Assembly: GCA_038200275.1 (NCBI GenBank)
Contig: JBBPYC010000026.1
Span: 1-64,000 of the forward strand
Origin: JBBPYC01 sp038200275
Lineage (GTDB): Bacteria > Pseudomonadota > Gammaproteobacteria > Burkholderiales > Burkholderiaceae_C
DNA length: 64,000 nucleotides
Reading direction: 5' to 3'
Under the pieces are notes generated by a model that saw only the letters and a program-made list of their open reading frames with translations, made no database searches and was not told where the DNA came from. Below are positions 43,860 to 52,065 of the stretch, one piece after another. A program made the position numbers and the translations under genes. Numbering within the stretch: position 1 is the first letter of the stretch; each line of letters opens with the position of its first letter.

Positions 43860-43896
43860 GATTCTTGACTAAACTTAATGGCATTGCCTTCCTCCG

Positions 43897-45015
43897 ATGC
43901 TCTACTTCGTTTTGCATTGGAGCGAGCAATTGCGAGTTGCCCCGGCGATTGAGTTGACACAAGAGCAGGAAAGCGAACTGACCAGACTGGCGCGTTCCAA
44001 GCGCACCAGTGTCAGGCTGGCGCAGCGCGCGCAGATTGTGCTACTGGCGGCGCATGGCTTGCAGAACAAGGACATCGCCGAGCGACTCGGCATCGGGCGT
44101 GTGCAGGTTGCGCGCTGGCGCGAACGCTACCTGGAATCCGGACTGCAAGGCATTGAACGCGACCTGCCTCGCGGTGCGCCGCCGGTCAAGGTGGACGTGG
44201 CCAAGCTGGTGGAATTGACCACTCAGAGCACCCCCGAGGCGGCCACGCACTGGAGCACGCGCAAGATGGCAGCAGTGCTGGAAGTCAGCCCGAGCACCGT
44301 GATGCGCCACTGGCAGGCCAACGGCTTGAAGCCTCACCTGGTGCGTGGATTCAAGATCTCGCGCGACCCGAAGTTCGTCGAGAAGCTCGAAGACATCGTG
44401 GGCCTGTACCTGGCCCCGCCCGAGCACGCACTGGTGCTGTGTTGCGACGAGAAGAGCCAGGTTCAGGCGCTGGATAGAACGCAGCCGGGATTGCCGCTGA
44501 AGAAGGGACGCGCGCAGACGATGACGCATGATTACAAGCGCCACGGCACGACCACGCTGTTCGCTGCACTCAATGTACTCAACGGTCAAGTCATCGGCCA
44601 GTGCCAACAGCGGCACACTCACGCTGAGTGGCTGAAGTTCCTGCGCAAGATCGATCGTGAGACGCCCAAGGACAAGACGCTGCACTTGATCGCCGACAAC
44701 TACGCCACCCACAAGCACCCAGCGGTGCAGGACTGGCTGGCCAAGCACCGGCGCTTCAACATGCACTTCACGCCGACTTCGGCCTCATGGCTGAACATGG
44801 TGGAGCGATTCTTCCGCGACATCACTGTCAATCGTCTGCGCCGAGGTGGGTTCACCAGCGTGCCCGAACTGATGGCCGCCATCGATGAGTACGTCGCCCA
44901 TCACAACAACAAGCCCAAGCCGTTCATCTGGACGAAAAGCGCTGCCGACATCCTACAGAAGGTAATTCGGGCCAATGCACGCTTAAGTTCCAAACAGAAC
45001 GAAACACTACACTAG
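43897..45015 (+). CDS. IS630-family transposase
   Basis: The 372-residue protein has an N-terminal helix-turn-helix (NKDIAERLGIGRVQVARW) and a DDE domain: Asp in CCDEKSQVQAL, Asp in HLIADNYATHKH and Glu in TSASWLNMVERFF. The frame is intact. Start may be the ATG at 43897 or the TTG at 43930, which directly precedes the conserved RVAPAIELT. The TAG stop at 45013-45015 uses the duplicated TA target plus one flanking base. Confidence 0.94.
   Translation: MLYFVLHWSEQLRVAPAIELTQEQESELTRLARSKRTSVRLAQRAQIVLLAAHGLQNKDIAERLGIGRVQVARWRERYLESGLQGIERDLPRGAPPVKVDVAKLVELTTQSTPEAATHWSTRKMAAVLEVSPSTVMRHWQANGLKPHLVRGFKISRDPKFVEKLEDIVGLYLAPPEHALVLCCDEKSQVQALDRTQPGLPLKKGRAQTMTHDYKRHGTTTLFAALNVLNGQVIGQCQQRHTHAEWLKFLRKIDRETPKDKTLHLIADNYATHKHPAVQDWLAKHRRFNMHFTPTSASWLNMVERFFRDITVNRLRRGGFTSVPELMAAIDEYVAHHNNKPKPFIWTKSAADILQKVIRANARLSSKQNETLH
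45002..45012 (-). repeat. Right terminal inverted repeat of the IS630-family element
   Basis: AAACACTACAC, reverse complement of 43849-43859, followed by TA. Confidence 0.88.
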
Positions 45016-45017
45016 CA

Positions 45018-45030
45018 TCCGGCGGCCGGA
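45018..45030. repeat. Short palindrome TCCGG-CGG-CCGGA left of the formate dehydrogenase-like genes
   Basis: A 13-base hairpin-capable palindrome; a matching one with complementary centre lies at 48470-48482 on the far side of the two-gene module. Confidence 0.5.
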
Positions 45031-45281
45031 TCAAGTCGTCGACCATTGCGCGTGGTGCGTCTTGTCTCTGCCGCATCGCGCAATCACATCCCATCGGGGC
45101 GCCTGATCACGCAACAGAAGGCGTCCCTGAAGCATGAGCAAACGAAAACGCCGGAGGGCAGGAATGAGCCTTGCTGGAGCGTCCAGTCGATGGCGTCGTC
45201 GCAAGGGGAGTCCTTGCAAGCGATTGCCCGTAGACGGCTTCCCATTGTCGATTCGGCCTAACCAGCAGGATACTTACTTCC

Positions 45282-47591
45282 ATGGATGAAAACAACACAC
45301 TGCCGCATTCTTCAGGACCTGCCGGCGGATGGGGATCGCTGAAGGGAATCACCCACATTTTTGGTGAAACCTGGTCCAGTCCGGGCGCGCTGACCGCGTT
45401 GGGCAAGCTCAACAAACCGAAGGGCGTGATGTGCGTGTCTTGCGCATGGCCCAAGCCGGCCAACTACTCGGCATTCGAGTTTTGCGAGAACGGCGCCAAG
45501 GCCACGTTATGGGAGATGACGAGCGCACGTTGCATCCCGGCGTTCTGGGACGACAAGGACCATACCGTGGGCCAATTGCGCAAGTGGCGCGATCACGATC
45601 TGGAGATGACGGGCCGGCTGACGCACCCGCTGCGCTACGACGTTGCCACGGACCGATACGTCCCGGTTTCATGGGACGCAGCCTTCAAGAAAATTGGCGC
45701 CACGCTGAAGTCGCTCGATGCCAACAGCGCGGTTTTCTACGCCTCGGGGCACGCGGGGCTTGAAGCCTCCTATTTGTTCGCATTGCTCGCACGCAAGCTC
45801 GGCACCAACAATCTGCCGCAGAGTTCCAACATGTGCCATGAGACGACCTCGGTCGGTCTGACCAAAGTCATCGGTTCGTCCGTGGGGACGATCGTCTGGG
45901 ACGACTTGGCCGAAGCCGATGCCTTCTTCTTCTTTGGCCAGAACCCGGGCACCAACAGCCCGCGGTTCCTGCACCCGCTCAAAGATGCCAAGGATCGGGG
46001 CGCCAAGGTCGTCACGTTCAATCCCATCATCGAGCAAGGCCTTGTCTCTTTCGTCGATCCACAAAACCCGTTGGAGATGCTGACCGGTAAGTCGACCGCG
46101 ATCTCGGACCAGTATCACCAGTTGAAAGCAGGCGGCGATGTCGCTGCGATTCTGGGCATGTGCAAGTGTGTGGTCGAGGCCGATGACCAAGCCAAGGCGG
46201 CGGGCCAATCCGAAGTGATCGACCACGCATTCGTCGACCAGCACACCACCGGCTTCGACGTTTTTATTGAAGACTGTCGGGCCGTATCCTGGACCGATAT
46301 CGAACAGGAAAGCGGCCTGACCGAGGCTGCGATCCGGGATGCGGCGTCGGTCTATATCGCTGCGAAAAAGGTGATCGGGGTGTATGGGATGGGGCTGACA
46401 CAGCACACCCACGGCGCGTTGAACATCGCGATGCTGGTGAATCTGCTGCTGCTTCGCGGCAACATCGGGCGCGCAGGCGCCGGCTGCTGCCCGGTGCGCG
46501 GACACAGCAACGTGCAGGGGCAACGCACCGTCGGGATCGCCGAGAAAGCGCATCTCGTGCCCATGGACAAACTCAAAGAATTGTTCGCCTTCGATCCGCC
46601 GACTGAAGACGGAATGAATATTGTCGAGGCAGCGGAAGGCTTGTTCGCCGGCAAGGTGCACGCTTTCATCTCCCTGGGCGGAAACCTCGTGCGCGCCGTG
46701 CCCGATCAAGAGCGCATGGAACAAGCCTGGGCCGCCCAGGAGTTGACCGTGATGGTGTCGACCAAGCTCAATCGCAGCCACCTTTTCCCAGCAAAAAACG
46801 CCTACATCCTGCCTTGCCTGGGCCGCTTCGAACGCGACGAACAAGCCAGCGGCACACAGGCCATCACAAGCGAAGACAGCTTTTCGATGATCAACGGCTC
46901 GATCGGCCACGCGTCACCGGTGTCCGACAGCGTCAAGAGCGAGCTTGCGATCGTCGCCGGCATCGCCAAGGCTGCACTGGAGGCCGATGACCACCTGCGC
47001 TGGGATGCATGGACCGACGACTACGGGCTGGTCAGGGACCTGATTGAAGCCACTTATCCAGACGACTTCCGCGATTTCAACCAGCGGATGTTCGAGCCAG
47101 GTGGCTTCTACCGCGGCAACAGCGCCCACGACCGAATCTGGAAAACCGATTCCGGCAAAGCCGTGTTCACGCCGCCCGGGCCGTTGACCTCGGTGGGGTT
47201 CAAGAACGCGCCTGGTCGATACCGCCTGATCACCTTGCGATCGAACGATCAGTTCAACACCACCATCTACGGCTATTCCGATCGGTTTCGCGGCATTGAG
47301 GGCACGCGCAACGTGCTGATGATGAATCCCGACGACATCTCGGAAGCTGGGTTGACCAACGGGCAGATCGTCCGGCTCTCTACCGATGTCGACGACGGGC
47401 AGCACCGCGTGTTGGGTGGCCTCACGCTCACGGCCTACAAAATCCCACGCGGAACGGTGGCGGGCTACTACCCCGAGTGCAACGTGCTGGTTCCCATCGG
47501 CCACCATGACGAGCTGTCCAAGACGCCTGCGTCGAAATCCGTGCCGGTACGAATCGCAGCCGATGCCGATGTGGCAGCAACGCGCGCCTGA
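45282..47591 (+). CDS. FdhF/YdeP-family molybdopterin oxidoreductase (formate dehydrogenase alpha-like)
   Basis: A 769-residue molybdenum enzyme of the DMSO reductase superfamily, YdeP type. CVSCAWPKP near residue 53 and FEFCENGAKATLWE are the family's N-terminal blocks. SSNMCHETTSVGL carries the Cys at the Mo-ligand position. GAGCCPVRGHSNVQGQRTVG and the C-terminal pterin-binding domain (RSNDQFNTTIYGYSDRFRG) follow. Classical FdhF has a four-Cys 4Fe-4S motif; here only a partial Cys set is seen. YdeP-like enzymes are linked to acid or formate metabolism; the substrate is unproven. fdhD overlaps its 3' end. An AGGA ribosome binding site lies 11 bases before the ATG. Confidence 0.9.
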   Translation: MDENNTLPHSSGPAGGWGSLKGITHIFGETWSSPGALTALGKLNKPKGVMCVSCAWPKPANYSAFEFCENGAKATLWEMTSARCIPAFWDDKDHTVGQLRKWRDHDLEMTGRLTHPLRYDVATDRYVPVSWDAAFKKIGATLKSLDANSAVFYASGHAGLEASYLFALLARKLGTNNLPQSSNMCHETTSVGLTKVIGSSVGTIVWDDLAEADAFFFFGQNPGTNSPRFLHPLKDAKDRGAKVVTFNPIIEQGLVSFVDPQNPLEMLTGKSTAISDQYHQLKAGGDVAAILGMCKCVVEADDQAKAAGQSEVIDHAFVDQHTTGFDVFIEDCRAVSWTDIEQESGLTEAAIRDAASVYIAAKKVIGVYGMGLTQHTHGALNIAMLVNLLLLRGNIGRAGAGCCPVRGHSNVQGQRTVGIAEKAHLVPMDKLKELFAFDPPTEDGMNIVEAAEGLFAGKVHAFISLGGNLVRAVPDQERMEQAWAAQELTVMVSTKLNRSHLFPAKNAYILPCLGRFERDEQASGTQAITSEDSFSMINGSIGHASPVSDSVKSELAIVAGIAKAALEADDHLRWDAWTDDYGLVRDLIEATYPDDFRDFNQRMFEPGGFYRGNSAHDRIWKTDSGKAVFTPPGPLTSVGFKNAPGRYRLITLRSNDQFNTTIYGYSDRFRGIEGTRNVLMMNPDDISEAGLTNGQIVRLSTDVDDGQHRVLGGLTLTAYKIPRGTVAGYYPECNVLVPIGHHDELSKTPASKSVPVRIAADADVAATRA

Positions 47592-48414
47592 GTCGATTGC
47601 CTCGTCGGCCCCGGTTGCGGGGGCGCGATGCGTGCCCGTCTCCAGATGGCGCGCGGGCTGCAGTCAGGCGACAGACGACTGGGTCTCGGAGGAAGTGCCG
47701 ATTGCACTTGAGTTCAACGGCATCTCTCACGCCGTGATGCTTGCGACGCCGTGCGATCTGGAAGACTTTGCACTTGGATTCGGTCTCAGCGAAGGCATCT
47801 TCGCCAGCGCGGTCGATCTGTACGGCTGTGAAGTGAGCGAGACCGGCCCAGGCATCACGGTCAGCATGGATGTGTCAGCAAGCAGTTTTGCCAAATTGAA
47901 GGTGCGCCGACGCACGCTTGTCGGCCGCACCGGTTGCGGTGTTTGTGGCACCGAAAGCCTGGCGCACGCCCTGCGGCCCGTGCCACGCGTGACAACCGGC
48001 CTGAATGTGCGTTGCGAGGCGGTCGTCCAGGCCGTGCAGGCCATGCGCGATGAGCAAAGCATGAACCACCTCACCGGCTCGATGCACGCCGCGGCGTGGT
48101 GCGATGTGAACGGCAGCTTGCAAGTGGCGCGTGAGGATGTGGGACGCCACAACGCGCTCGACAAGTTGGTTGGTGCGTTGGCTGGTGCGCGGTGGGTTGC
48201 CAGCGAAGGCTTCATGGTGGTGACCAGCCGCGCCAGCATCGAGATGGTTCAGAAAGCGGCGGTGGCTGGTGTGTCGCTGATCGCTGCAATCTCAGCGCCC
48301 ACCCAACTTGCGATAAACACTGCACAGACTGCGGGCATCTGCCTTCTCGGGTTGGTTCGGGAGGACAACTTGGTGATCTATTCCCATCCCGACCGGATCT
48401 TGAAAAGCCTGTAA
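47569..48414 (+). CDS. fdhD: Formate dehydrogenase accessory sulfurtransferase FdhD
   Basis: The protein of about 281 residues contains EVPIALEFNGISHAVMLATP, the conserved GRTGCGVCGTES with the CxxC sulfur-carrying pair, and REDVGRHNALDKLVGA. FdhD passes sulfur from IscS to the molybdenum cofactor of formate dehydrogenases, so pairing with the upstream enzyme fits. ATGs at 47563 and 47569 both overlap the fdhF-like 3' end; the longer frame from 47386 lies inside that gene and is not credible. The stop is at 48414. Confidence 0.92.
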   Translation: MWQQRAPESIASSAPVAGARCVPVSRWRAGCSQATDDWVSEEVPIALEFNGISHAVMLATPCDLEDFALGFGLSEGIFASAVDLYGCEVSETGPGITVSMDVSASSFAKLKVRRRTLVGRTGCGVCGTESLAHALRPVPRVTTGLNVRCEAVVQAVQAMRDEQSMNHLTGSMHAAAWCDVNGSLQVAREDVGRHNALDKLVGALAGARWVASEGFMVVTSRASIEMVQKAAVAGVSLIAAISAPTQLAINTAQTAGICLLGLVREDNLVIYSHPDRILKSL

Positions 48415-48714
48415 CTTGCGGTGACTTGACGCATGGCTACAGCCTGAACAAGCGTGCGAGGCGGAGATCTCCGGCCGCCGGATGTGCTGAGGCATGGCCA
48501 TCAGGTCAATGCGCGGTGTGCGTCGCCGCCGGAAACTCTAAGCAGCTGCTTCTAGGGGTTTACCCCTGTGTTGCCTCCAATCCGAATCCACAACCTACTG
48601 CTTTGCGTATCCAATATTCGGGGAAGGGTCACGTCTGTTGTTGTCGTCTCTCTCACTGCGCCGAACCATCCGTTTGCTACTTCCCGCCCATTCAACCACT
48701 GGAGTACCTGTCCC
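48415..48714. other. 300-base intergenic stretch before the DUF4331 gene
   Basis: No gene is supported. It includes the palindrome at 48470-48482 and a small GGGG-TTTA-CCCC inverted repeat near 48555-48566. The promoter of the DUF4331 gene should be here but boxes were not assigned. GGAG about 10 bases before 48715 is the ribosome binding site. Confidence 0.4.
48470..48482. repeat. Short palindrome TCCGG-CCG-CCGGA right of the formate dehydrogenase-like genes
   Basis: The reverse complement of the palindrome at 45018-45030. Confidence 0.5.
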
Positions 48715-50313
48715 ATGAAATTTCAGAAAACGGTCATGACCGCCGTTGCCCTTGCTGCCGCTTGCGTGGCTGGCCAGAGCGTGGCATCGAGTCACCGCGA
48801 AGCGCCGTTCATCACGACCTCGCCGAAGGTCGACGGCACGGATCTCTACATGTTCCGCAGCTACGAAGGCGTCGCACCCGATGGCAGCGGCGGCCGCAGT
48901 GACTACGTCACGCTGATTGCCAACTATGTGCCGCTGCAGGCCCCGTACGGCGGCCCGAACTACTTCGCGCTGGATCCGAACGCGCTGTATGAGATTCACA
49001 TCGACAACAACGGCGATGCCAAGGAAGACCTGACCTTCCAGTTCCGCCCGCAAGTTGCTTTGCGTGACGTGCAGTTGCCGGTCGGCACCGGCACCGCGCA
49101 GCAAAACGTGTCGATCCCGTTGATTCAGGCTGGCAAAGTCAGCGGGCTTGTCGACCCAAACCTCAATCGCACCGAAACCTACACCTTGACGCTGGTGCGA
49201 GGCGATCGCCGTTCTGGCACCCGCCAGGTGATCACCACGCCAGACGGGCAGGCCACCTTTGCCAAGCCGGTCGACTACATCGGCACCAAGACGCTGGGTG
49301 ACTCTGCAGCTTATGCAGCTTATGCGAACAAGCACGTGTTTCCGATCACCATTCCGGGCTGCGGTGCACCAGGCAAGGTGTTTGTCGGCCAGCGCCAGGA
49401 AGGCTTCGCAGTCAACCTCGGCCCGATTTTCGACCTCGTGAACGCGCCGTTGGCCGTCATCACGAATCCGGCGAACATCAACGCGGCGGCTGCCAATTCG
49501 ATCCAAAACGCGAACGTCACAACGTTCGCACTGGAAGTCCCGCGCGTTTGCCTGACCGCTGGCAACGATCCCGTGATCGGTGCCTGGACCACCGCCAGTC
49601 TGCGTCAAGCACGGTTGCTGTCCGGCGCGCCGGAGTCCGGCTATCAGACGACCGAGAAAGTCGGCGGTGCCTGGACACAAGTCTCCCGCCTGGGCCAGCC
49701 GCTGGTCAACGAGCTCGTGATCGGCCTCAAGGACAAGGACAAGTTCAACGGCTCGAAGCCGAGCGGCGACACCCAGTTCCTGACCTATGTGACCAATCCG
49801 ACGTTGCCGCCGCTGCTTGGACTCGTTCTGTCTGGTGACACGAAGGCGCTCGCGCCGACGAACATCCCGCGCACCGACTTGGCTACCGTGTTCCTGACTG
49901 GCATTGCCGGCGTCAACAAGCCGGCCAACGCGACGCCGTCGGAAGTGCTGCGCTTGAACACGTCGACCGCACCGGTGCCATTCGCGGCGCAAAACCGTCT
50001 TGGCATCGTCGGCAACATTCTGGCCAAGGGAAACGACCATGCGGGCTTCCCGAACGGTCGCCGTCCGAAGGACGACGTGGTTGACATCGCGCTGGTCGCC
50101 ATGCTCGGCGGGTTGTGTATGGCCAACGGCGACAGCAATGCGCTTGGCCTGAACGGCGTGCCAGGCGTGCCGAGCTTGGTCTCGCAGTGCCGTCCGTCGA
50201 GCGTGCCGGCCGGCATGGCTTCCTTGACGGTCAACGATGCGGTGGATCAGGCGGTGGTGCCGTTCTTGCCAACGTTCCCGTACCTGAACACGCCGAACCC
50301 GGGTGCCAAGTAA
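48715..50313 (+). CDS. DUF4331 domain-containing secreted protein
   Basis: A 532-residue protein with a signal peptide (hydrophobic VMTAVALAAACVAG, cleavage near VASSH). The mature N-terminus SSHREAPFITTSPKVDGTDLYMF is the DUF4331 signature. Conserved blocks YEIHIDNNGDAKEDLTFQF and GNDHAGFPNGRRPKDDVVDIAL follow. The domain is extracytoplasmic and has no established biochemical function. The upstream frame to 48568 is not used, as the signal peptide begins at 48715 with GGAG before it. It is followed 43 bases later by a small lipoprotein and then a terminator, so the two form a unit. Confidence 0.9.
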   Translation: MKFQKTVMTAVALAAACVAGQSVASSHREAPFITTSPKVDGTDLYMFRSYEGVAPDGSGGRSDYVTLIANYVPLQAPYGGPNYFALDPNALYEIHIDNNGDAKEDLTFQFRPQVALRDVQLPVGTGTAQQNVSIPLIQAGKVSGLVDPNLNRTETYTLTLVRGDRRSGTRQVITTPDGQATFAKPVDYIGTKTLGDSAAYAAYANKHVFPITIPGCGAPGKVFVGQRQEGFAVNLGPIFDLVNAPLAVITNPANINAAAANSIQNANVTTFALEVPRVCLTAGNDPVIGAWTTASLRQARLLSGAPESGYQTTEKVGGAWTQVSRLGQPLVNELVIGLKDKDKFNGSKPSGDTQFLTYVTNPTLPPLLGLVLSGDTKALAPTNIPRTDLATVFLTGIAGVNKPANATPSEVLRLNTSTAPVPFAAQNRLGIVGNILAKGNDHAGFPNGRRPKDDVVDIALVAMLGGLCMANGDSNALGLNGVPGVPSLVSQCRPSSVPAGMASLTVNDAVDQAVVPFLPTFPYLNTPNPGAK

Positions 50314-50356
50314 GCTGCCCGAGCGACTTCTTCAAGCACACATAAGGAAATCCCTC

Positions 50357-50638
50357 ATGAACAAGCCTTCAAGAATTGGTGCGGGGCTGGCGCTTGCGCT
50401 GGCCGCTGTGCTATTGGCGGGCTGCAGCAGCAGCGACGACAACAACAACGGGAACACGCCGGTCAACCCGGGTCCCAACCCACCGGGCCCGGGCCCGGGC
50501 CAGACCGCATCGGTGGACCCGACGATCGCACTGGTCCGCCAGTTGGTCGCGCAGGGCGGCAACAACACCGCTGAGCCGTTGGTGCTGAGCAACCAGGCAT
50601 TCGCGACCTCCGACACGACAGAACCCGAAGCACTGTAA
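50357..50638 (+). CDS. Small proline/glycine-rich lipoprotein paired with DUF4331 protein
   Basis: The 93-residue protein has a lipoprotein signal (LALALAAVLLAGC, Cys at residue 23) followed by a Ser/Asp/Asn tract and a Pro/Gly linker (NPGPNPPGPGPGQ). The mature C-terminal half has a short helical segment (PTIALVRQLVAQGGNN) and two similar motifs, NTAEPLVL and DTTEPEAL, that end the protein. No known domain. It sits between the DUF4331 gene and a strong terminator, so it is probably expressed with it. A GGAA ribosome binding site is present. Confidence 0.75.
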   Translation: MNKPSRIGAGLALALAAVLLAGCSSSDDNNNGNTPVNPGPNPPGPGPGQTASVDPTIALVRQLVAQGGNNTAEPLVLSNQAFATSDTTEPEAL

Positions 50639-50677
50639 AGCCGATCAGCCCAAGCGCGAAAAGCGCTCAGGGCGATC

Positions 50678-50713
50678 AAAAGCGGCGTGCCTCCAGCTGG
50701 GCACGCCGCTTTT
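50678..50713 (+). terminator. Strong rho-independent terminator after the DUF4331-lipoprotein pair
   Basis: A 14-bp perfect stem (AAAAGCGGCGTGCC with its complement) closes an 8-base loop TCCAGCTG and runs into a tract of T (to 50717). It marks the end of the DUF4331 unit. Confidence 0.93.
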
Positions 50714-50771
50714 TTTTGGTCGGTGTGCCGGTCGTGAGTGCACACCGCCGAAGCGCCAGAATCTCGACCCA

Positions 50772-52049
50772 ATGATTTCAAACATCACAACGCTTGCGAC
50801 TTTGCGCAGCGAAACGCGCACTGTCCATGGGGTCGCTCAGCGGCCCGCATCGATCCGATCCAACGCGCCCCCACCCGCATATGCACACGCGATCGCAGCG
50901 CACATGCCGAGCTGCAAGTGGCCAGTGGTCGCCGCATTGCTGGTTTCCTCGCTTGCCGTGCTTGTAACGCTCACCTGGCCTGCCGCCGCAGCCGCTGCAG
51001 ATCGCGACATTGAGCTCAGCAACGACGCAGTCGTGCTCGAAAAACTGCCGCCGCGCGTGGCGTTGCGGGCAACCACTCCGGAGCAGGCCGCACGTGCTGC
51101 GCGCCGCTGGATCGGTGAGGCCCGCGAATTGGCCGAGCCGCGCTATCTGGGCCGCGCGCAGGCCGTGCTGGCGCCCTGGTGGGACCAGCCGGAAGCGCCG
51201 CCCGAGCTGGCCGTGCTGCAGGCGACCATCGAACAAAGCCGGCATGAATTTGCCGCCGCGCGCACCACGCTGGAACGCACGCTCGCGCGGGCCGATTCGA
51301 ACGCGCAGGGCTGGCTTACCCTGGCCACGTTGAACCGGGTGGCAGCCCGATACCCGGACGCACAAGCCGCCTGCGACAAGGTCGCCGCCAGCGGTGCGCC
51401 GATGTATGCGCAGGCCTGCCGGCTCGAAACCCGGTCGCTGCTGGGCTTCCATGAAGAAGCACGAACCGGCTATCTAGCCCTGTTGCGTGCCAGCACCGAT
51501 CCAGCCGTGCGCGCCTGGTTCTCATCGCTGGCCGGGGAGAACGAAGAACGCGCCGGCAACGACATGGCAGCCGCAGCCGACTACCGCGCCAGCCTGGCGC
51601 TCGCGCCCGACGACTACACCGCGCTGGTGCTGGCCGATCTGCTGCTGCGCGGATCCGATCCGGCTGCGGCGCTGGCAGCGCTTGCCGATCGACCTGCCAG
51701 CGACGCGGTGCAATTGCGCCGTGCGGCCGCGCGAAAACGCCTGGGCGACGACGGCTGGCGCCCTGTGGCCGATGACCTGCGGCAGCGCTTCGCCGCACTC
51801 GCCGAGCGCGGCGACGACCCCGCACTGCACGCACGCGAGGCGGCGCTGTTCAGCCTTTGGATCGATCCGGATGCACCGCGAGCGCTGGAAGCAGCGCAAG
51901 CCAACTTGACGCTGCAAAAGGAGCCGCTCGACTGGTGGATCGCGCTGACCGCCGCAACCGAGGCCGACCAGCCGCAGGTGAAGGCCCAGTTGACGCAGGC
52001 GCTGCGCGCGACCGGCCTGGTCGATGCGCGGCTGGCGCAGTGGCTCTGA
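50772..52049 (+). CDS. Secreted TPR-type protein next to HupE-like gene
   Basis: A 425-residue protein (or 381 from the ATG at 50904) with an N-terminal membrane/signal segment (VAALLVSSLAVLVTLTWPAAA). After that it is alpha-helical with Ala/Leu/Arg-rich repeats of TPR type, for example AVLQATIEQSRHEFAAARTT, GWLTLATLNRVAARYPDAQA and AAADYRASLALAPDDYTALV. No catalytic motif. TPR proteins scaffold complexes. It ends 16 bases before the HupE-like gene. Starts just after the terminator, so it has its own promoter. Confidence 0.75.
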   Translation: MISNITTLATLRSETRTVHGVAQRPASIRSNAPPPAYAHAIAAHMPSCKWPVVAALLVSSLAVLVTLTWPAAAAAADRDIELSNDAVVLEKLPPRVALRATTPEQAARAARRWIGEARELAEPRYLGRAQAVLAPWWDQPEAPPELAVLQATIEQSRHEFAAARTTLERTLARADSNAQGWLTLATLNRVAARYPDAQAACDKVAASGAPMYAQACRLETRSLLGFHEEARTGYLALLRASTDPAVRAWFSSLAGENEERAGNDMAAAADYRASLALAPDDYTALVLADLLLRGSDPAAALAALADRPASDAVQLRRAAARKRLGDDGWRPVADDLRQRFAALAERGDDPALHAREAALFSLWIDPDAPRALEAAQANLTLQKEPLDWWIALTAATEADQPQVKAQLTQALRATGLVDARLAQWL

Positions 52050-52065
52050 ACGGGAAGGGCATGCC

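Larger units (their letters stand above)
43849..45012 (+). mobile_element. Intact IS630-family insertion sequence, 1164 bp
   Basis: Terminal inverted repeats GTGTAGTGTTT (43849-43859) and its complement (45002-45012) are perfect over 11 bp and continue imperfectly for about 30 bp. Both ends are flanked by TA (43847-43848 and 45013-45014), the target duplication of the IS630/Tc1 superfamily. It encodes one full-length transposase, whose stop codon is completed by the flanking TA. It sits directly after the last exopolysaccharide gene. Confidence 0.92.

Noticed and set aside
15686..45012. Composite transposon carrying the exopolysaccharide locus
   Set aside because: The two flanking elements belong to different families with different ends, so they cannot mobilise the interval together.
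45282..47591. Selenocysteine formate dehydrogenase
   Set aside because: The Mo-ligand position is encoded as Cys in SSNMCHE and no in-frame TGA is present.
48595..50040. Long minus-strand frame opposite the DUF4331 gene
   Set aside because: Antisense shadow of a gene with a clear signal peptide and family signature.
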